Shown here one piece after another: positions 26,498-36,059 of a stretch of 64,000 nt of DNA (position 1 is the stretch's first letter; the number at the start of each line of letters is the position of its first letter). The notes below the pieces were generated by a model. It worked only from the letters and a program-made list of their open reading frames with translations, searched no databases and had not been told where the DNA came from. Source of the DNA: Xiashengella succiniciproducens (GTDB taxonomy: Bacteria; Bacteroidota; Bacteroidia; Bacteroidales; Marinilabiliaceae); NCBI RefSeq assembly GCF_023674465.1, contig NZ_CP098400.1, positions 1,826,801 through 1,890,800 of the forward strand. The letters run 5' to 3'. The position numbers and the translations under genes were made by a program.

Positions 26498-27013
26498 TCA
26501 CCATTCCATCACGCTGCCCCATCGTCCGTGGGCTCGTAGTACCTGTTCGATTACATCCCTGACGCAACCATGTCCCCCTTTTCGGTCACTAATATATTTA
26601 CAAAGCGATTTGACCTCCACTACGGCATCAGCCGGACAAACCGGGACACCAACAAGTTTCATCACTCCACAGTCAGGCAGGTCATCACCCATATACATCA
26701 CCTCTTCAGCTTTGATATCACGTCTGCTAATCCAGTCATTAAACTCGGGCACCTTACGTGCAGCAGAGAAGTAAATATCCTTAACACCGAGAAGCGAGTA
26801 TCGCTTTCTGACCGAGTCACTATTCCCACCGGTAATAATAGCTACCGGGTATCCAAGTTTTATTGCCTTCTGAATAGCAAAGCTATCCTTCAGATTGACG
26901 GTTCGTATTGGTTCACCGCTGGTACTTATAGGCACAATTTCAGAACTCAGCACACCATCTACATCAAAAGCGAATGCTTTCACCCGCATCAGATCTTCCT
27001 TGAAATTGGTCAT
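26498..27013 (-). CDS. KdsC-like HAD phosphatase (KDO-8-phosphate phosphatase family)
   Basis: A 171-residue C0-type HAD phosphatase. Motif I FDVDGVLSS, motif II ITGGNSDSVRKR and motif III YMGDDLPDCGVM with the preceding lysine region are complete. KdsC removes phosphate from KDO-8-phosphate in lipopolysaccharide synthesis, and close relatives act on other sugar acids. No other KDO gene is adjacent. The ATG at 27013 gives the usual family length. An upstream TTG would add nine residues. Confidence 0.88.
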   Translation of the reverse strand: MTNFKEDLMRVKAFAFDVDGVLSSEIVPISTSGEPIRTVNLKDSFAIQKAIKLGYPVAIITGGNSDSVRKRYSLLGVKDIYFSAARKVPEFNDWISRRDIKAEEVMYMGDDLPDCGVMKLVGVPVCPADAVVEVKSLCKYISDRKGGHGCVRDVIEQVLRAHGRWGSVMEW

Positions 27014-27048
27014 TTTACTCGTTTTTGCGAATTTAGCCAAAAAATCGG

Positions 27049-27819
27049 CTACTCCGAATACATTTTCATAATACTTTCCGACACCAGGGTATAGATCTCG
27101 CGGTGAAAACTCTTGTCATTCAAAGTTTCAATATGTCGGTTCATAACTACCCTATCCTTCCTCCGTGCAGGGCCGGTCTGAGCATCTCTGACACTCATAG
27201 TCAGAGCCTTCTGGGTAGTTTCCCTGATCAGCGGCTCCAGCAGCGTAAAACTAAGCCCCTCCTTTTCTAACAGTTCCCCTGCAAGGGCATACATATGGTT
27301 AACAAAGTTGCATGCAAACACAGCACTAATATGAAGAGCCTTGCGCATCCTGGCATTTGAAAGCTGCACCTTGTTACTGATATCCCTTGCCAGTTCCAGC
27401 AGGATCTTTTCAGCCTTTTCGGTAGCTGCTTCCAGTAGAAGCGGTACCTCGCTGACACGCAACTGCTTCTCTTTGGTAAAAGTCTGGAAGGGATAGAAAA
27501 CCCCGTAGTTGTCGAATTTTTCAAGCAGATCCATATCCATACTTCCAGAGGTATGCGCTACAACACCTTTCAGTCCAGGCAATTGGGCAACCACCTTTTC
27601 TATAGCCGAATCACTCACTGCAATCAGGTAGATATCAGCACTACGATCTATTTCCTCAAGATTGTCGGTTGCCTCCACGCCAAGCAAAGAGGCCAGCAGT
27701 ACGGCATTGTCTATTTGACGGCTGTACACCTGTATAATATTATAATCGGCATTTCTGATAGCGATACTGAGGTGGGTAGCTACATTGCCGGCACCTATGA
27801 TTACAACATTCTTTTTCAT
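27049..27819 (-). CDS. Rossmann-fold oxidoreductase-like protein with DUF2520
   Basis: A 256-residue protein with an N-terminal NAD(P)-binding motif (VVIIGAGNVATHLSIAI), TSGSMDMDLLE in the middle, and a helical C-terminal DUF2520 domain (HISAVFACNFVNHMYALAGELL) that resembles the dimerisation domain of pyrroline-5-carboxylate reductase-like enzymes. The substrate is unknown. First gene of the small operon with the KdsC-like, UbiA and Maf genes. Confidence 0.88.
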   Translation of the reverse strand: MKKNVVIIGAGNVATHLSIAIRNADYNIIQVYSRQIDNAVLLASLLGVEATDNLEEIDRSADIYLIAVSDSAIEKVVAQLPGLKGVVAHTSGSMDMDLLEKFDNYGVFYPFQTFTKEKQLRVSEVPLLLEAATEKAEKILLELARDISNKVQLSNARMRKALHISAVFACNFVNHMYALAGELLEKEGLSFTLLEPLIRETTQKALTMSVRDAQTGPARRKDRVVMNRHIETLNDKSFHREIYTLVSESIMKMYSE

Positions 27820-27838
27820 AACACAATGTTAGTTGCCT

Positions 27839-29077
27839 TTAGGGGGCTGGGTTGGTCAAAATAACATCACTGTGGAAGACCCACCTGCCCTTTTCAAACT
27901 TCAGGGCATTATGGGTAAAGTCAGGGCCGTAGTGCCTTGGATCACCAGCAAACAAGGAGTTGACAGGTGCCAGATTATCCATCACTATCATGCCCTGATT
28001 GGTATCATAGCGCAGCATCATGCTGACCTTGGCACTATATTCGAAGATTAGCCTCTTGAGCATCTTGCCCTCCACCTCTATTATCGGTTCACCGAAACGC
28101 GGCGCACCGTTAGTGCCCAGAGTCAGAGTCTCTACAACCCTGATCTTGGAAAAGTAGTCATTGGGATTATATCCCAGCAAAGTATAATAAGTGTTCTTCT
28201 TGTGCTTATTGACAAGTATCTCGTAATACACAGCCCCGTACCATCTGGAAGCGTTTAGACTCATCACTTGCGGAGTCTTGATTGCCTTATAACGGTCGGA
28301 CAGTCTGTGTACCTTTATTGCATTTTCCCGGTTTACAGCAATCCCGCCAAAGAAGGTATTTGTGCCATCCTCAAATTCCACGTTCCAGGTCACCACTTTG
28401 AGGACATTGTCGGGTGAGAGTAGCCCCGAGATATTGCTAAATCCCTCAAAGGGATCATTAAACAGCGGTTTGTATGCAAGCAGCCTGGATATTCTCTCCC
28501 ACAACCTTTCGCTAAGCACGACTTTATCGCCATCAGTCTCCGCTGCAACGAGCCGACCAATAAGCAGCCTTGTTGCAATATCTGGGAGCACAGATAGGGT
28601 CGTAGTACCGCTCACTGCTGTTACTGAGGCAAAGCTCAGGCCATCGATATCAAACTCATCCAGCTTTAGTGCAAGAGGAGCTGCTCCACCCGTAAAGCCG
28701 GTAATATAAGAATAGAAAATGTAGTCTGCAGGATGCTCCCCAAGATCACGAACAAAAAAGACTAGTCTGTCGGGCACAGTTGCAAAATCCACGACACCGG
28801 CAGCAACAGCAAACCGCCCCCCGGCGGTTTGTGTAAAAGCCCAACCGGTGGGAAGCACAGTGGGTAGTTTTTCGGTATCACATCTACCCAATACCAGGTG
28901 TAAAGAATCGATTAAGCCCGGGAAGCGGAAGTCCTTTTCATAGTCATCCTGCAGTGAGATATTATTCCAGAGCTTTACCAGGGTGCTGTCATCGCGTTGA
29001 GCAGAGATACTTTCAGGGAAAACGATCCTAACCGAAAGGCAGGCAAGCAAAGTAAATAAATATAGGCAGCACCTCAT
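27839..29077 (-). CDS. Secreted protein of unknown function
   Basis: A 412-residue protein with a signal peptide (about residues 1-26, ending SISAQ). I do not recognise the family. The C-terminal half is rich in beta-strand patterns and conserved-looking aromatic motifs (RWYGAVYYEILVNKHKKNTYYTLLGYNPND, given here as the region about 275-305), then FEYSAKVSMMLRYD and VMDNLAPVNSLFAGDPRHYGPD. It ends 20 bases before the DUF2520 gene, so it may be the first gene of that transcript. It is possibly a periplasmic or outer-membrane-associated protein. Confidence 0.75.
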   Translation of the reverse strand: MRCCLYLFTLLACLSVRIVFPESISAQRDDSTLVKLWNNISLQDDYEKDFRFPGLIDSLHLVLGRCDTEKLPTVLPTGWAFTQTAGGRFAVAAGVVDFATVPDRLVFFVRDLGEHPADYIFYSYITGFTGGAAPLALKLDEFDIDGLSFASVTAVSGTTTLSVLPDIATRLLIGRLVAAETDGDKVVLSERLWERISRLLAYKPLFNDPFEGFSNISGLLSPDNVLKVVTWNVEFEDGTNTFFGGIAVNRENAIKVHRLSDRYKAIKTPQVMSLNASRWYGAVYYEILVNKHKKNTYYTLLGYNPNDYFSKIRVVETLTLGTNGAPRFGEPIIEVEGKMLKRLIFEYSAKVSMMLRYDTNQGMIVMDNLAPVNSLFAGDPRHYGPDFTHNALKFEKGRWVFHSDVILTNPAP

Positions 29078-29189
29078 CTGACAGTATGATTTAGAAATCG
29101 CTTATAAAAATACGTAGTAGGTATATAAAATCAAAGTCCCCCCGGGACTTTCGCTCCGGGGGGACTTGACCAAAGGTATGTAATCAGGA

Positions 29190-30470
29190 TCACTTATCAA
29201 GATTCCGTTGAATCCTCTTTATTGCGTTTTCTATCGGTTGTTCAGGTTCGATAACATTGTAGTCGCCCCAGAAGTCAGGATCATTGAAACCTTCAACAGC
29301 ATCTTCCATAATAATTGTAGGTTTCAGCCTTTCGCTAGCCTTGAAGGCTTGATCTTCAGCGATCTTCCAGTCGGTCACAGCCATTTCCATGGTTGTGTAG
29401 TAGTTGGTGTTGAGCAGCTTTTTCTTCCAGTTGACACGGAAGGCAACTGATGCTCGGGCATATCCGTAGTGCCATTTACCGTCAGTGATTCGATAGTCAA
29501 CGATGTAAGAAGCCTCAGTTGGATACACTCTGGCACCACTTGGTTTACGTCTGATAAACAGAGCAGTTGCTTCTTCGCGGTTGCTAACATCCATATTGAA
29601 CTCAGCCCTTGTCAGAGCCAGTGATTCCATGTCAACGTACAGTTTTCCAAAGAATAATGGCTTATCAACACTTTCCCTTTGCTTAAAGTCAATTATATAG
29701 AGCAGGCGGTCGTCAACCTTGGTGATATTACTCAGCTCGAAAGTATAGTCATAGATTGATTCGTTATCAAACAAGGCATAAGGTTCTTTCATGATATCGA
29801 GCATCACGGCAGACACGGGACCACCTTGCAGTTTGAAGACCAGAGTATCAAGCTTTTCATAGTCGGCACTCTTACGTCCGAGAATCAGTTTGACCCTATC
29901 GTCACGCATTGCGCTGTATGGGAACTTAAATATATCCAGTACAGCTTCAGTCAGAGACACATAGTTACGACCCTTCTTAATAGTCTCCCTGTAGAACGCA
30001 GTCTTAGTATTAGCAAAGTCGCTGTAGTTATGATCTCTCTGTCTCATCATATCCCGAACTATTCTTTCAGGATCAGAGGGGAAGACATTGACTTCGACCA
30101 GGGATACAGAAGTCATGTTAAGAGTAATCTTGTTGATCTCGTTAGTTTTGAGTTCTCTGAGCGGCACTGTCGCAGTCTGGTAACCGATGTGAGAGAACAT
30201 AACATTCTTGTCGAGATGTTCGTTGGGGACCTTCAGAGTAAACTCACCATCGGAGTTACACACAGTAGCGATATTAGTACCGGCAACAATCACATTAGTA
30301 AATGCGAGAGCTTCCTTAGACTTAGAATCAGTAATAACACCTTCGAAGCGAGTAGTACCGTCACTCTTGTTTGCAGAAAAAGCAGATATGCTCAGAAAAG
30401 CTGCCAGCAGTATCATGCTTGCCAACCTAAAGCCATAGGAAAATTTTCCTACATAAGCATTTGTTTTCAT
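29190..30470 (-). CDS. Secreted protein with carboxypeptidase-like regulatory domain
   Basis: A 426-residue protein: a signal peptide (residues 1-33), then a carboxypeptidase-like beta-sandwich (about 40-125: FEGVITDSKSKEALAFTNV, then FSHIGYQTATVPL), then a ~300-residue beta-rich domain of unknown role. The first domain is the same type that precedes TonB receptor plugs, but no plug or barrel follows here, so it is not a receptor. A hairpin-forming inverted repeat stands 12 bases before the start codon. Confidence 0.85.
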   Translation of the reverse strand: MKTNAYVGKFSYGFRLASMILLAAFLSISAFSANKSDGTTRFEGVITDSKSKEALAFTNVIVAGTNIATVCNSDGEFTLKVPNEHLDKNVMFSHIGYQTATVPLRELKTNEINKITLNMTSVSLVEVNVFPSDPERIVRDMMRQRDHNYSDFANTKTAFYRETIKKGRNYVSLTEAVLDIFKFPYSAMRDDRVKLILGRKSADYEKLDTLVFKLQGGPVSAVMLDIMKEPYALFDNESIYDYTFELSNITKVDDRLLYIIDFKQRESVDKPLFFGKLYVDMESLALTRAEFNMDVSNREEATALFIRRKPSGARVYPTEASYIVDYRITDGKWHYGYARASVAFRVNWKKKLLNTNYYTTMEMAVTDWKIAEDQAFKASERLKPTIIMEDAVEGFNDPDFWGDYNVIEPEQPIENAIKRIQRNLDK

Positions 30471-30482
30471 GGTTCGATGTAT

Positions 30483-30512
30483 TTAGGTAAAACTTTATGT
30501 TCTTTTACCTAA
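30483..30512. promoter_or_regulatory. Perfect 10-bp inverted repeat in the leader of the secreted-protein gene
   Basis: TTAGGTAAAA and TTTTACCTAA are separated by ten bases, immediately upstream of the start codon at 30470. It could act as an operator or as an RNA hairpin that hides the ribosome binding region. There is no T run, so a terminator is unlikely. Confidence 0.6.
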
Positions 30513-30716
30513 TGACGTCCTCCCCCACAAAAACCCTTATTCAGTTTCCAACAATTCTATCAAGACAGAACATATATACCTCGTTATCTTACCATTAAGC
30601 TATGTGATCAGTCGCAAACTATTCCTTGTCCCAGAGCCCTGCGTTTTTGCGACGGGCTTTACGTTGCAGCTTAAGGAATTTGTCAGATTATTTTACATTA
30701 GGTGGGACAGTCATAA

Positions 30717-31493
30717 CCTGAGCATAGCCCCTTTCGATTAGGTGGGCATTCTCATAGGCACAATAATATCTGAAACACTTAAATAACAGACCGTATTTTG
30801 CAAATATTAAATATTTTTTACAACATTGTATTAGAAATAACTTTATCCGAATTCTAAAATTATGAAGAAGTATTTTTACTCAGATGGAACGAATCATTAT
30901 GGTCCATTTACGAAAGAAGAACTAAGAGAAAAGGGAATTACCCGCGATACTCTGGTGTGGTATAAAGAGTGACCTTAAGTTCCAACAACCTCCTAAGACA
31001 TGGTTAGGTGAATCAATACTGGTAACAATTTTTTGCTGCTTACCCTTTGGGATAGCTGGGATAGTAAATGCCTCAAAAGTTGAGTCAAGATTTTATGCAG
31101 GTGAGATTCATTTCTTCCCTAAGTGTCCTTTCTGGGCTATTACCGGATTAAAGTGTCCAGGCTGTGGTTCACAAAGAGCCGTTCATCATCTATTGAATCT
31201 GGAAGTACTAAGTGCAGCCAAAGAGAACATTCTACTGGTTCTCTCAATCCCATATATACTGGCAGGACTTATAATTGAAAGGCTCAAGAATCCAAGTGAG
31301 AAACTCCTGGTTTGGAGAAAACGGCTTTATGGCAGAACCGCCATCTATATAATACTTGCAATAATCATAGCATTCTGGATCATGAGAAATATATAATAGC
31401 ATAATCCGGAGCATATTGACCCCCTCTTTATAAAGAATATCGTTTCCTAGGTCTATCAAAGTTCTCCGAATGATCAGGAGAAACTCTACAAAA
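30717..31493 (+). repeat. Diverged direct copy of the GYF/DUF2752 segment (left boundary of the island)
   Basis: This stretch matches 43231-44318 nearly base for base but lacks two internal pieces: 101 bp inside the GYF gene and 208 bp removed between two copies of CAGGTGA. It shares the 5' leader (from ACCTGAGCATAGCCCC), both gene remnants and the 3' flank with the motif TCCGGAGCAT-TTGACCCCC and the palindrome around 31460. The right-hand copy is the complete one. Confidence 0.9.
30862..31396 (+). pseudogene. Remnants of the GYF/CD225 and DUF2752 genes
   Basis: The first gene keeps its start and 36 codons, then a 101-bp deletion brings a TGA in frame after LVWYKE. The second deletion (208 bp) fuses what is left of the CD225 part to the middle of the DUF2752 gene, whose CPFWAITGLKCPGCGSQR motif and membrane segments are still legible but have no start. 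The final codons differ from the intact copy (RNI and stop instead of RNLLH). Confidence 0.88.
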
Positions 31494-31554
31494 GCATTAC
31501 GAGAAAAACTAAATAAATAATCCTGCAAAATATTCACTTATAAACGAAAGTTTG

Positions 31555-31562
31555 TATATTTG
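31555..31562 (+). promoter_or_regulatory. -7 element of the ATPase gene
   Basis: TATATTTG matches the Bacteroidota -7 consensus 17 bases before the ATG at 31579. No TTTG is found at the right distance. A direct repeat GCAAAATATTC (31524-31534 and 31564-31574) brackets the site. The element makes the in-frame ATG at 31552 an unlikely start. Confidence 0.5.
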
Positions 31563-31578
31563 TGCAAAATATTCGGCT

Positions 31579-32850
31579 ATGGGCGACAAAATCTCTTTAT
31601 TAAAAAGATATAACCTTTGGGGTTCAAACACCCTTGATTTCGGATACAAACGGAATGAGTACACAGATAAGATAACCGATTATATAGGTAATCGGCTCAT
31701 CAAAGTGCTTGTCGGTCAAAGGCGTTCCGGCAAAAGCTATATATTAAGACAGGTTGCCAAGCAACTCGTTGATAGTGGCGTTAAACCGGAAAACACGTTG
31801 TTTATCAATAGAGAATTTACCGACCTTGATTTTCTGAAAACCTATAAAGATCTTGATGAGTTAATAAAACTCTATAAAAAAGAGCTTAAACCATCGGGCA
31901 AAGTTTACATATTCATTGACGAGATACAGATAATAGAGGGATGGGAAAAGGTTGTTAACTCCTATTCTCAGGACTTTTCAGAGAGTTATGAATTATTTAT
32001 CAGTGGTTCCAATTCAAAAATGCTTTCAGGAGAATTGGCTACGTTATTATCCGGTAGATATGTCTCTTTTGAGGTGTTCCCGTTTAGCTATACCGAATAT
32101 GTAGGAATTACAGAAGAGGAAAAAGGACGCCAAAGCTATATAGCATATATGAACAGCGGTGGACTTCCGGAGTTGTTCATGCTGCAAAAACCTGAACTAA
32201 AACGTAATTATGTGTCTGCTATTAAAGATACGGTGTTGCTGCGCGATATTATTCAACGTCACAATGTTCGTGATGCGAAACTACTTGAAGATATCTTTGT
32301 TTTTTTAGTAAACAACGCTTCGAATCTGATTTCTATTACTAATATCGTCAAGTATTTTAAAGGGCAAGGGCGCAGAACAAGCTTCGATGCCGTTTCTACT
32401 TACATAGGATATATAGAAGATACGTTTCTTGTTCACCGCTGCGACAGATATGACATCAAAGGAAAAGATACACTGTCCGGAAATGCTAAGTATTACATCA
32501 ATGATTTAGCTTATAAGAATTATCTTTATTCCGGTTATGGCTATGGATTTGGCTATCTTGTTGAAAATTTAGTTTATTTGGAATTACGCCGATCAGGATT
32601 TGATGTATATGTTGGAGCCTTACGAAATAAAGAAGTTGATTTTGTTGCCAAAAAAGCCGACCGCGTACTCTACTTACAAAGCACTTATATGCTTACCGAT
32701 GAAACCACTGTCGAGAGAGAATATTCCGCATTAGAAGCTATTGATGATAATTATGAGAAAATAGTTGTCTCGTTGGATGATCTAACAATGCCAGTACGAG
32801 GAGGAATTAAGCATATTCAGGCGTGGGAGTTAGCAGAATACGTCAAATAA
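31579..32850 (+). CDS. AAA ATPase with DUF4143 domain
   Basis: About 423 residues: an N-terminal AAA_14-type ATPase (Walker A GQRRSGKSYIL, Walker B KVYIFIDEIQIIEGW, sensor ISGSNSKMLSGE) followed by a C-terminal DUF4143 domain that resembles a restriction-endonuclease-like fold (YLELRRSGFDVYVGALRNKEVDFVAKK, with its D/E-x-K pattern in VDFVAKK). The family is widespread and often mobile in Bacteroidota, and its biological role is not settled. It is intact. An IS256 end begins 20 bases behind its stop codon. Confidence 0.9.
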   Translation: MGDKISLLKRYNLWGSNTLDFGYKRNEYTDKITDYIGNRLIKVLVGQRRSGKSYILRQVAKQLVDSGVKPENTLFINREFTDLDFLKTYKDLDELIKLYKKELKPSGKVYIFIDEIQIIEGWEKVVNSYSQDFSESYELFISGSNSKMLSGELATLLSGRYVSFEVFPFSYTEYVGITEEEKGRQSYIAYMNSGGLPELFMLQKPELKRNYVSAIKDTVLLRDIIQRHNVRDAKLLEDIFVFLVNNASNLISITNIVKYFKGQGRRTSFDAVSTYIGYIEDTFLVHRCDRYDIKGKDTLSGNAKYYINDLAYKNYLYSGYGYGFGYLVENLVYLELRRSGFDVYVGALRNKEVDFVAKKADRVLYLQSTYMLTDETTVEREYSALEAIDDNYEKIVVSLDDLTMPVRGGIKHIQAWELAEYVK

Positions 32851-33716
32851 TAGGACACTATCCCCTAAAGTGTGTAAGTTGAAAAGTTGGGGCTTGGATT
32901 TTATAATCTGAGCCTTTTTTCAAAAATAAGCATAAATTGGTTTAAAACAATTCCCCAGTTTTGGATGGGCATCGTCCATTTTTTGGTGGCTTCTCTGAGG
33001 GCAAGATAAACCGATTTTAACACTGCGTCATCCGTTGGGAAAGACATCTTGTTTTTGGTGTATTTCCTTATTTTACCGTTCAGATTCTCAATTAAATTGG
33101 TGGTATAGATGATCTTTCGGATTTCCAGCGGGAACTCCAGGAATACGGTCAGTTCGTCCCAATTTTCCCTCCAGGATTTGATGGCGTAGGAATATTTAGA
33201 TTCCCATTTTTCAGCAAAATCCTTCAGGGCAGCTTCTGCAGCCTGTTTGTTAGGCGCAGTGTAGATGTGCTTCATATCTGCTGTGAAGGCTTTCCTGTCT
33301 TTCCAAACAACATATTTACAGGCATTTCTGATCTGGTGAACCACGCAAATCTGGGTCTGCGACTCAGGGAAAACAGAACGTATGGTTTGGGTAAATCCGT
33401 TAAGGTTATCGGTAGCCGTAATGAGAATATCCTCCACTCCGCGGGCTTTAAGATCAGTTAATACGCTCATCCAGAAGCTGGAACTTTCATTCTTTCCCAG
33501 CCACATGCCCAAAACTTCCTTTCTGCCCTCACGGTTCAGGCCCACGGCCAAATAAATGGTTTTATTGATGACTTTAGAGTTTTCACGGACTTTAAAAACA
33601 ATTCCGTCCATCCACACAATCAGATAGAGGTCGTCCAAAGGACGGTTCTGCCAGCTCACCATTTCGCTTGCTACGGCACTGGTGATGCGGGATATGGTGT
33701 GGATAATCCGGAGCAT

Positions 33717-33860
33717 GTTGACCCCCTAGTTCCGGAGAAAAACCGAGTAAAGTAAATACAGTGTTTTTCTGTCATTCCGGCAGATGCTGACCCCCAATAT
33801 TGAAGATTGCAAAATCACGTTGGGCAATCATCGTCTTCGGCGACCACCAAATTCCGGAGC
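33717..33860 (+). repeat. Extra segment with tandem IS-end motifs in copy A
   Basis: Between two direct copies of TCCGGAGCATGTTGACCCCC (around 33707 and 33854) lies ~144 bp that copy B does not have. Its first ~55 bp (from CTAGTTCCGGAG through ACAGTGTTTTTC) match, in inverse orientation, 52133-52180 beside the IS66 remnant. A third degenerate motif, TTCCGGCAGATGCTGACCCCC, lies within it. It looks like a second IS end recombined into the left end of copy A. Confidence 0.7.
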
Positions 33861-33942
33861 ATGTTGACCCCCTTTATGGTAATCATATCAAATTCACTGG
33901 TTTTGGTTTCCTTAGTGGAACTATCCACTAAAAAGTCTTGTG

Positions 33943-35322
33943 ATGGCAGGAAAAACCAGACCAATGAGTCAGATAAAACAGTTACTTCGGCTACACCAAC
34001 AAGGTAAAGCAAAGAAAGAGATTGCTCGCATTCTGGGCATTAGCAAGAATACTGTGAAGTCTTATCTTCATAAGTATGAATCATCAGGATATAATATCGA
34101 TGATTTGCTAGAGTTGGACGATCCTGTTCTTGAGAGCAAATTTCATCTGGGTAATCCTTCATATAAGGAACATCGCTACGAGTTTCTAAAAAAGCAGATG
34201 GATTATTATGTCCAAGAGCTTAAGCGCAATGGGGTAACCAGGCTAATCCTTTGGGAAGAATACAAAGAATCCAACCCTAACGGTTACAGCTTCTCACAGT
34301 TTTGTTATCATCTGCATCAGCATCAAAAGGCATCCAAACCTACTGCCGTATTACATCATGAACCTTCAGACAAGCTCTTCATTGATTTTGCTGGTAAGCA
34401 GCTATCATATGTCGATATACAAACCGGAGAGATTATTAAGTGTCAGGTTTTTGTAGCATGCCTTCCATACTCCGATTATGCCTTTGCAATGGCTGTAAAA
34501 ACGCAAGGAGTTGAGGATTTTATTTATGCCATATCTTGCTGCCTGTCCTATCTTGGAGGAGTTCCAAGAGCCATTGTCCCTGACAACTTAAAGTCAGCTG
34601 TAATAAAGTCAGATCGCTATGAACCGGAACTCAATGTGGCACTTGATGACTTGGCTAATCACTATGGAACAACCATTGTTCCGGCAAGGGTAAGAAGTCG
34701 CGAAGAGAAGTTTCTGGCCGATGAAAAGCATCTCTTACAGCCCCTCCCTAAGACAGTCTATGAAATGAAGTTTTACAAAGAATACACTGTGGCTCCCAAT
34801 AATCACATATGCTTGTTTAAGGATCGTCATTATTATAGTGTTCCTTACATTCATGTTGGACGTAAGGCAATGGTGATCTATACAAGATCTACAGTATCCA
34901 TTTACGTAAATAATGAACTGGTAGCCGTTCATGCAAGGTCATACACTGCCGGGCAATATACCAGTGTCAAGGAACACCTTTGCTCAAATCATCAACACTG
35001 GCTCAGCAGAAGTCCTGATTATTACATGGAAAAAGCCAAGAGGACATCTGATGAACTATATAATCTCTTTGTCCAACTTTTTCAGCAAGGAAAATATCCA
35101 GAACAATTATACCGCACTTGTGATGGTCTTCTTCGCCTTCAAAGGGACACTGAACCTGAAGACTTCGCTCAGGCCTGTAAAATAGCCATAGAGCTCAATA
35201 GATATAGCTATACACTCGTGCGTAACCTTATAAAAAACAAAGTGATCTGGGACACCGATGTCCCCGAAGATAATCCTTTGCCTAAACATCAAAACGTAAG
35301 AGGCAGAGAGTGCTACAAATAA
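33943..35322 (+). pseudogene. istA: IstA transposase of IS21 copy A, internal in-frame deletion
   Basis: 459 residues against 514 in copy B. The N-terminal helix-turn-helix (HQQGKAKKEIARILGISKN) and the first Asp region (LFIDFAGKQL) are intact, but the frame jumps from VPARVRS to REEKFLADEKH, losing 55 residues that include KDKALVENQVKIIY, whose glutamate is the third residue of the DDE triad. The deletion joins two GTC trinucleotides. The protein would be catalytically dead although the frame stays open. Confidence 0.88.
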
Positions 35323-36059
35323 TTAAAAACCAATTAGCAATGAAAGAGATTGAAACACAAATGGCAGAATTAAGTCTGCATGGTATGAGTCGGGCCTGGA
35401 TGGCTCTGCTTGAAACACGAAAACATCATGAACTAAGCCTATCTGAAGGACTAAAACTTTTATTACAGAATGAGTATCAAAGTCGTAAGAACAATCGGTT
35501 CGAACGACTTAAAAAGAATGCGGGCTTCCGCTATCAAGCAACAATAGAAGAAATTTACATTGATGCTGCCCGAGGGGTAGATAAAGAAATGTTAGCAACG
35601 CTTGCCACTGGAGCCTACATGGAAAATGGCGAGTCTGTTTTAATCACAGGGGCTTCGGGTTGTGGGAAAAGCTTCCTTGCGTCGGCCTTAGGACAACAAG
35701 CTTGTATGCAGGGTAAAAAGGTAGCTTACTACAACTTACAGAAGCTGCTGATGAGAACAAAAATGGCCAGACTTGAAGGCTCTATCCATAAGATGTTTAC
35801 AAAGTTATCCAAAACAGATTTACTTATTATAGATGACTTTGGACTAACCAGATTAGACCAACAGCAACGTATGGATATCATGGAAATTATAGAAGACAGA
35901 CATGCTCGAAACTCCCTGATTATTACCAGTCAACTTCCAGTAGTTAACTGGTATGATATCATTGGAGATGATACAATAGCAGATGCTATCCTGGACCGAT
36001 TAGTTCATACTGCATATCGTATCGAGCTCAATGGAGAAAGTTTAAGAAAAAAACGGTAA
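35310..36059 (+). CDS. istB: IstB ATP-binding helper of IS21 copy A
   Basis: A 249-residue AAA+ protein that assists IstA. Walker A GASGCGKSFLA, Walker B DLLIIDDFGL and the later RHARNSLIITSQLP region are intact. It is the same protein as that of copy B. The start is taken as the GTG overlapping istA by 13 bases, preceded by an AGAGG-like ribosome site. An ATG ten codons further on is possible. Confidence 0.9.
   Translation: MLQIIKNQLAMKEIETQMAELSLHGMSRAWMALLETRKHHELSLSEGLKLLLQNEYQSRKNNRFERLKKNAGFRYQATIEEIYIDAARGVDKEMLATLATGAYMENGESVLITGASGCGKSFLASALGQQACMQGKKVAYYNLQKLLMRTKMARLEGSIHKMFTKLSKTDLLIIDDFGLTRLDQQQRMDIMEIIEDRHARNSLIITSQLPVVNWYDIIGDDTIADAILDRLVHTAYRIELNGESLRKKR

Noticed and set aside
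30601-30690. Small RNA or riboswitch upstream of the left duplication copy
   Set aside because: A weak hairpin (AGCCC/GGGCT) exists, but there is no promoter, T run or known aptamer pattern to support an RNA gene.
32901-33716. C-terminal IS256 fragment as an independent 271-residue protein
   Set aside because: Its start codon and first residues come from the IS21 end. It is half of a split transposase.
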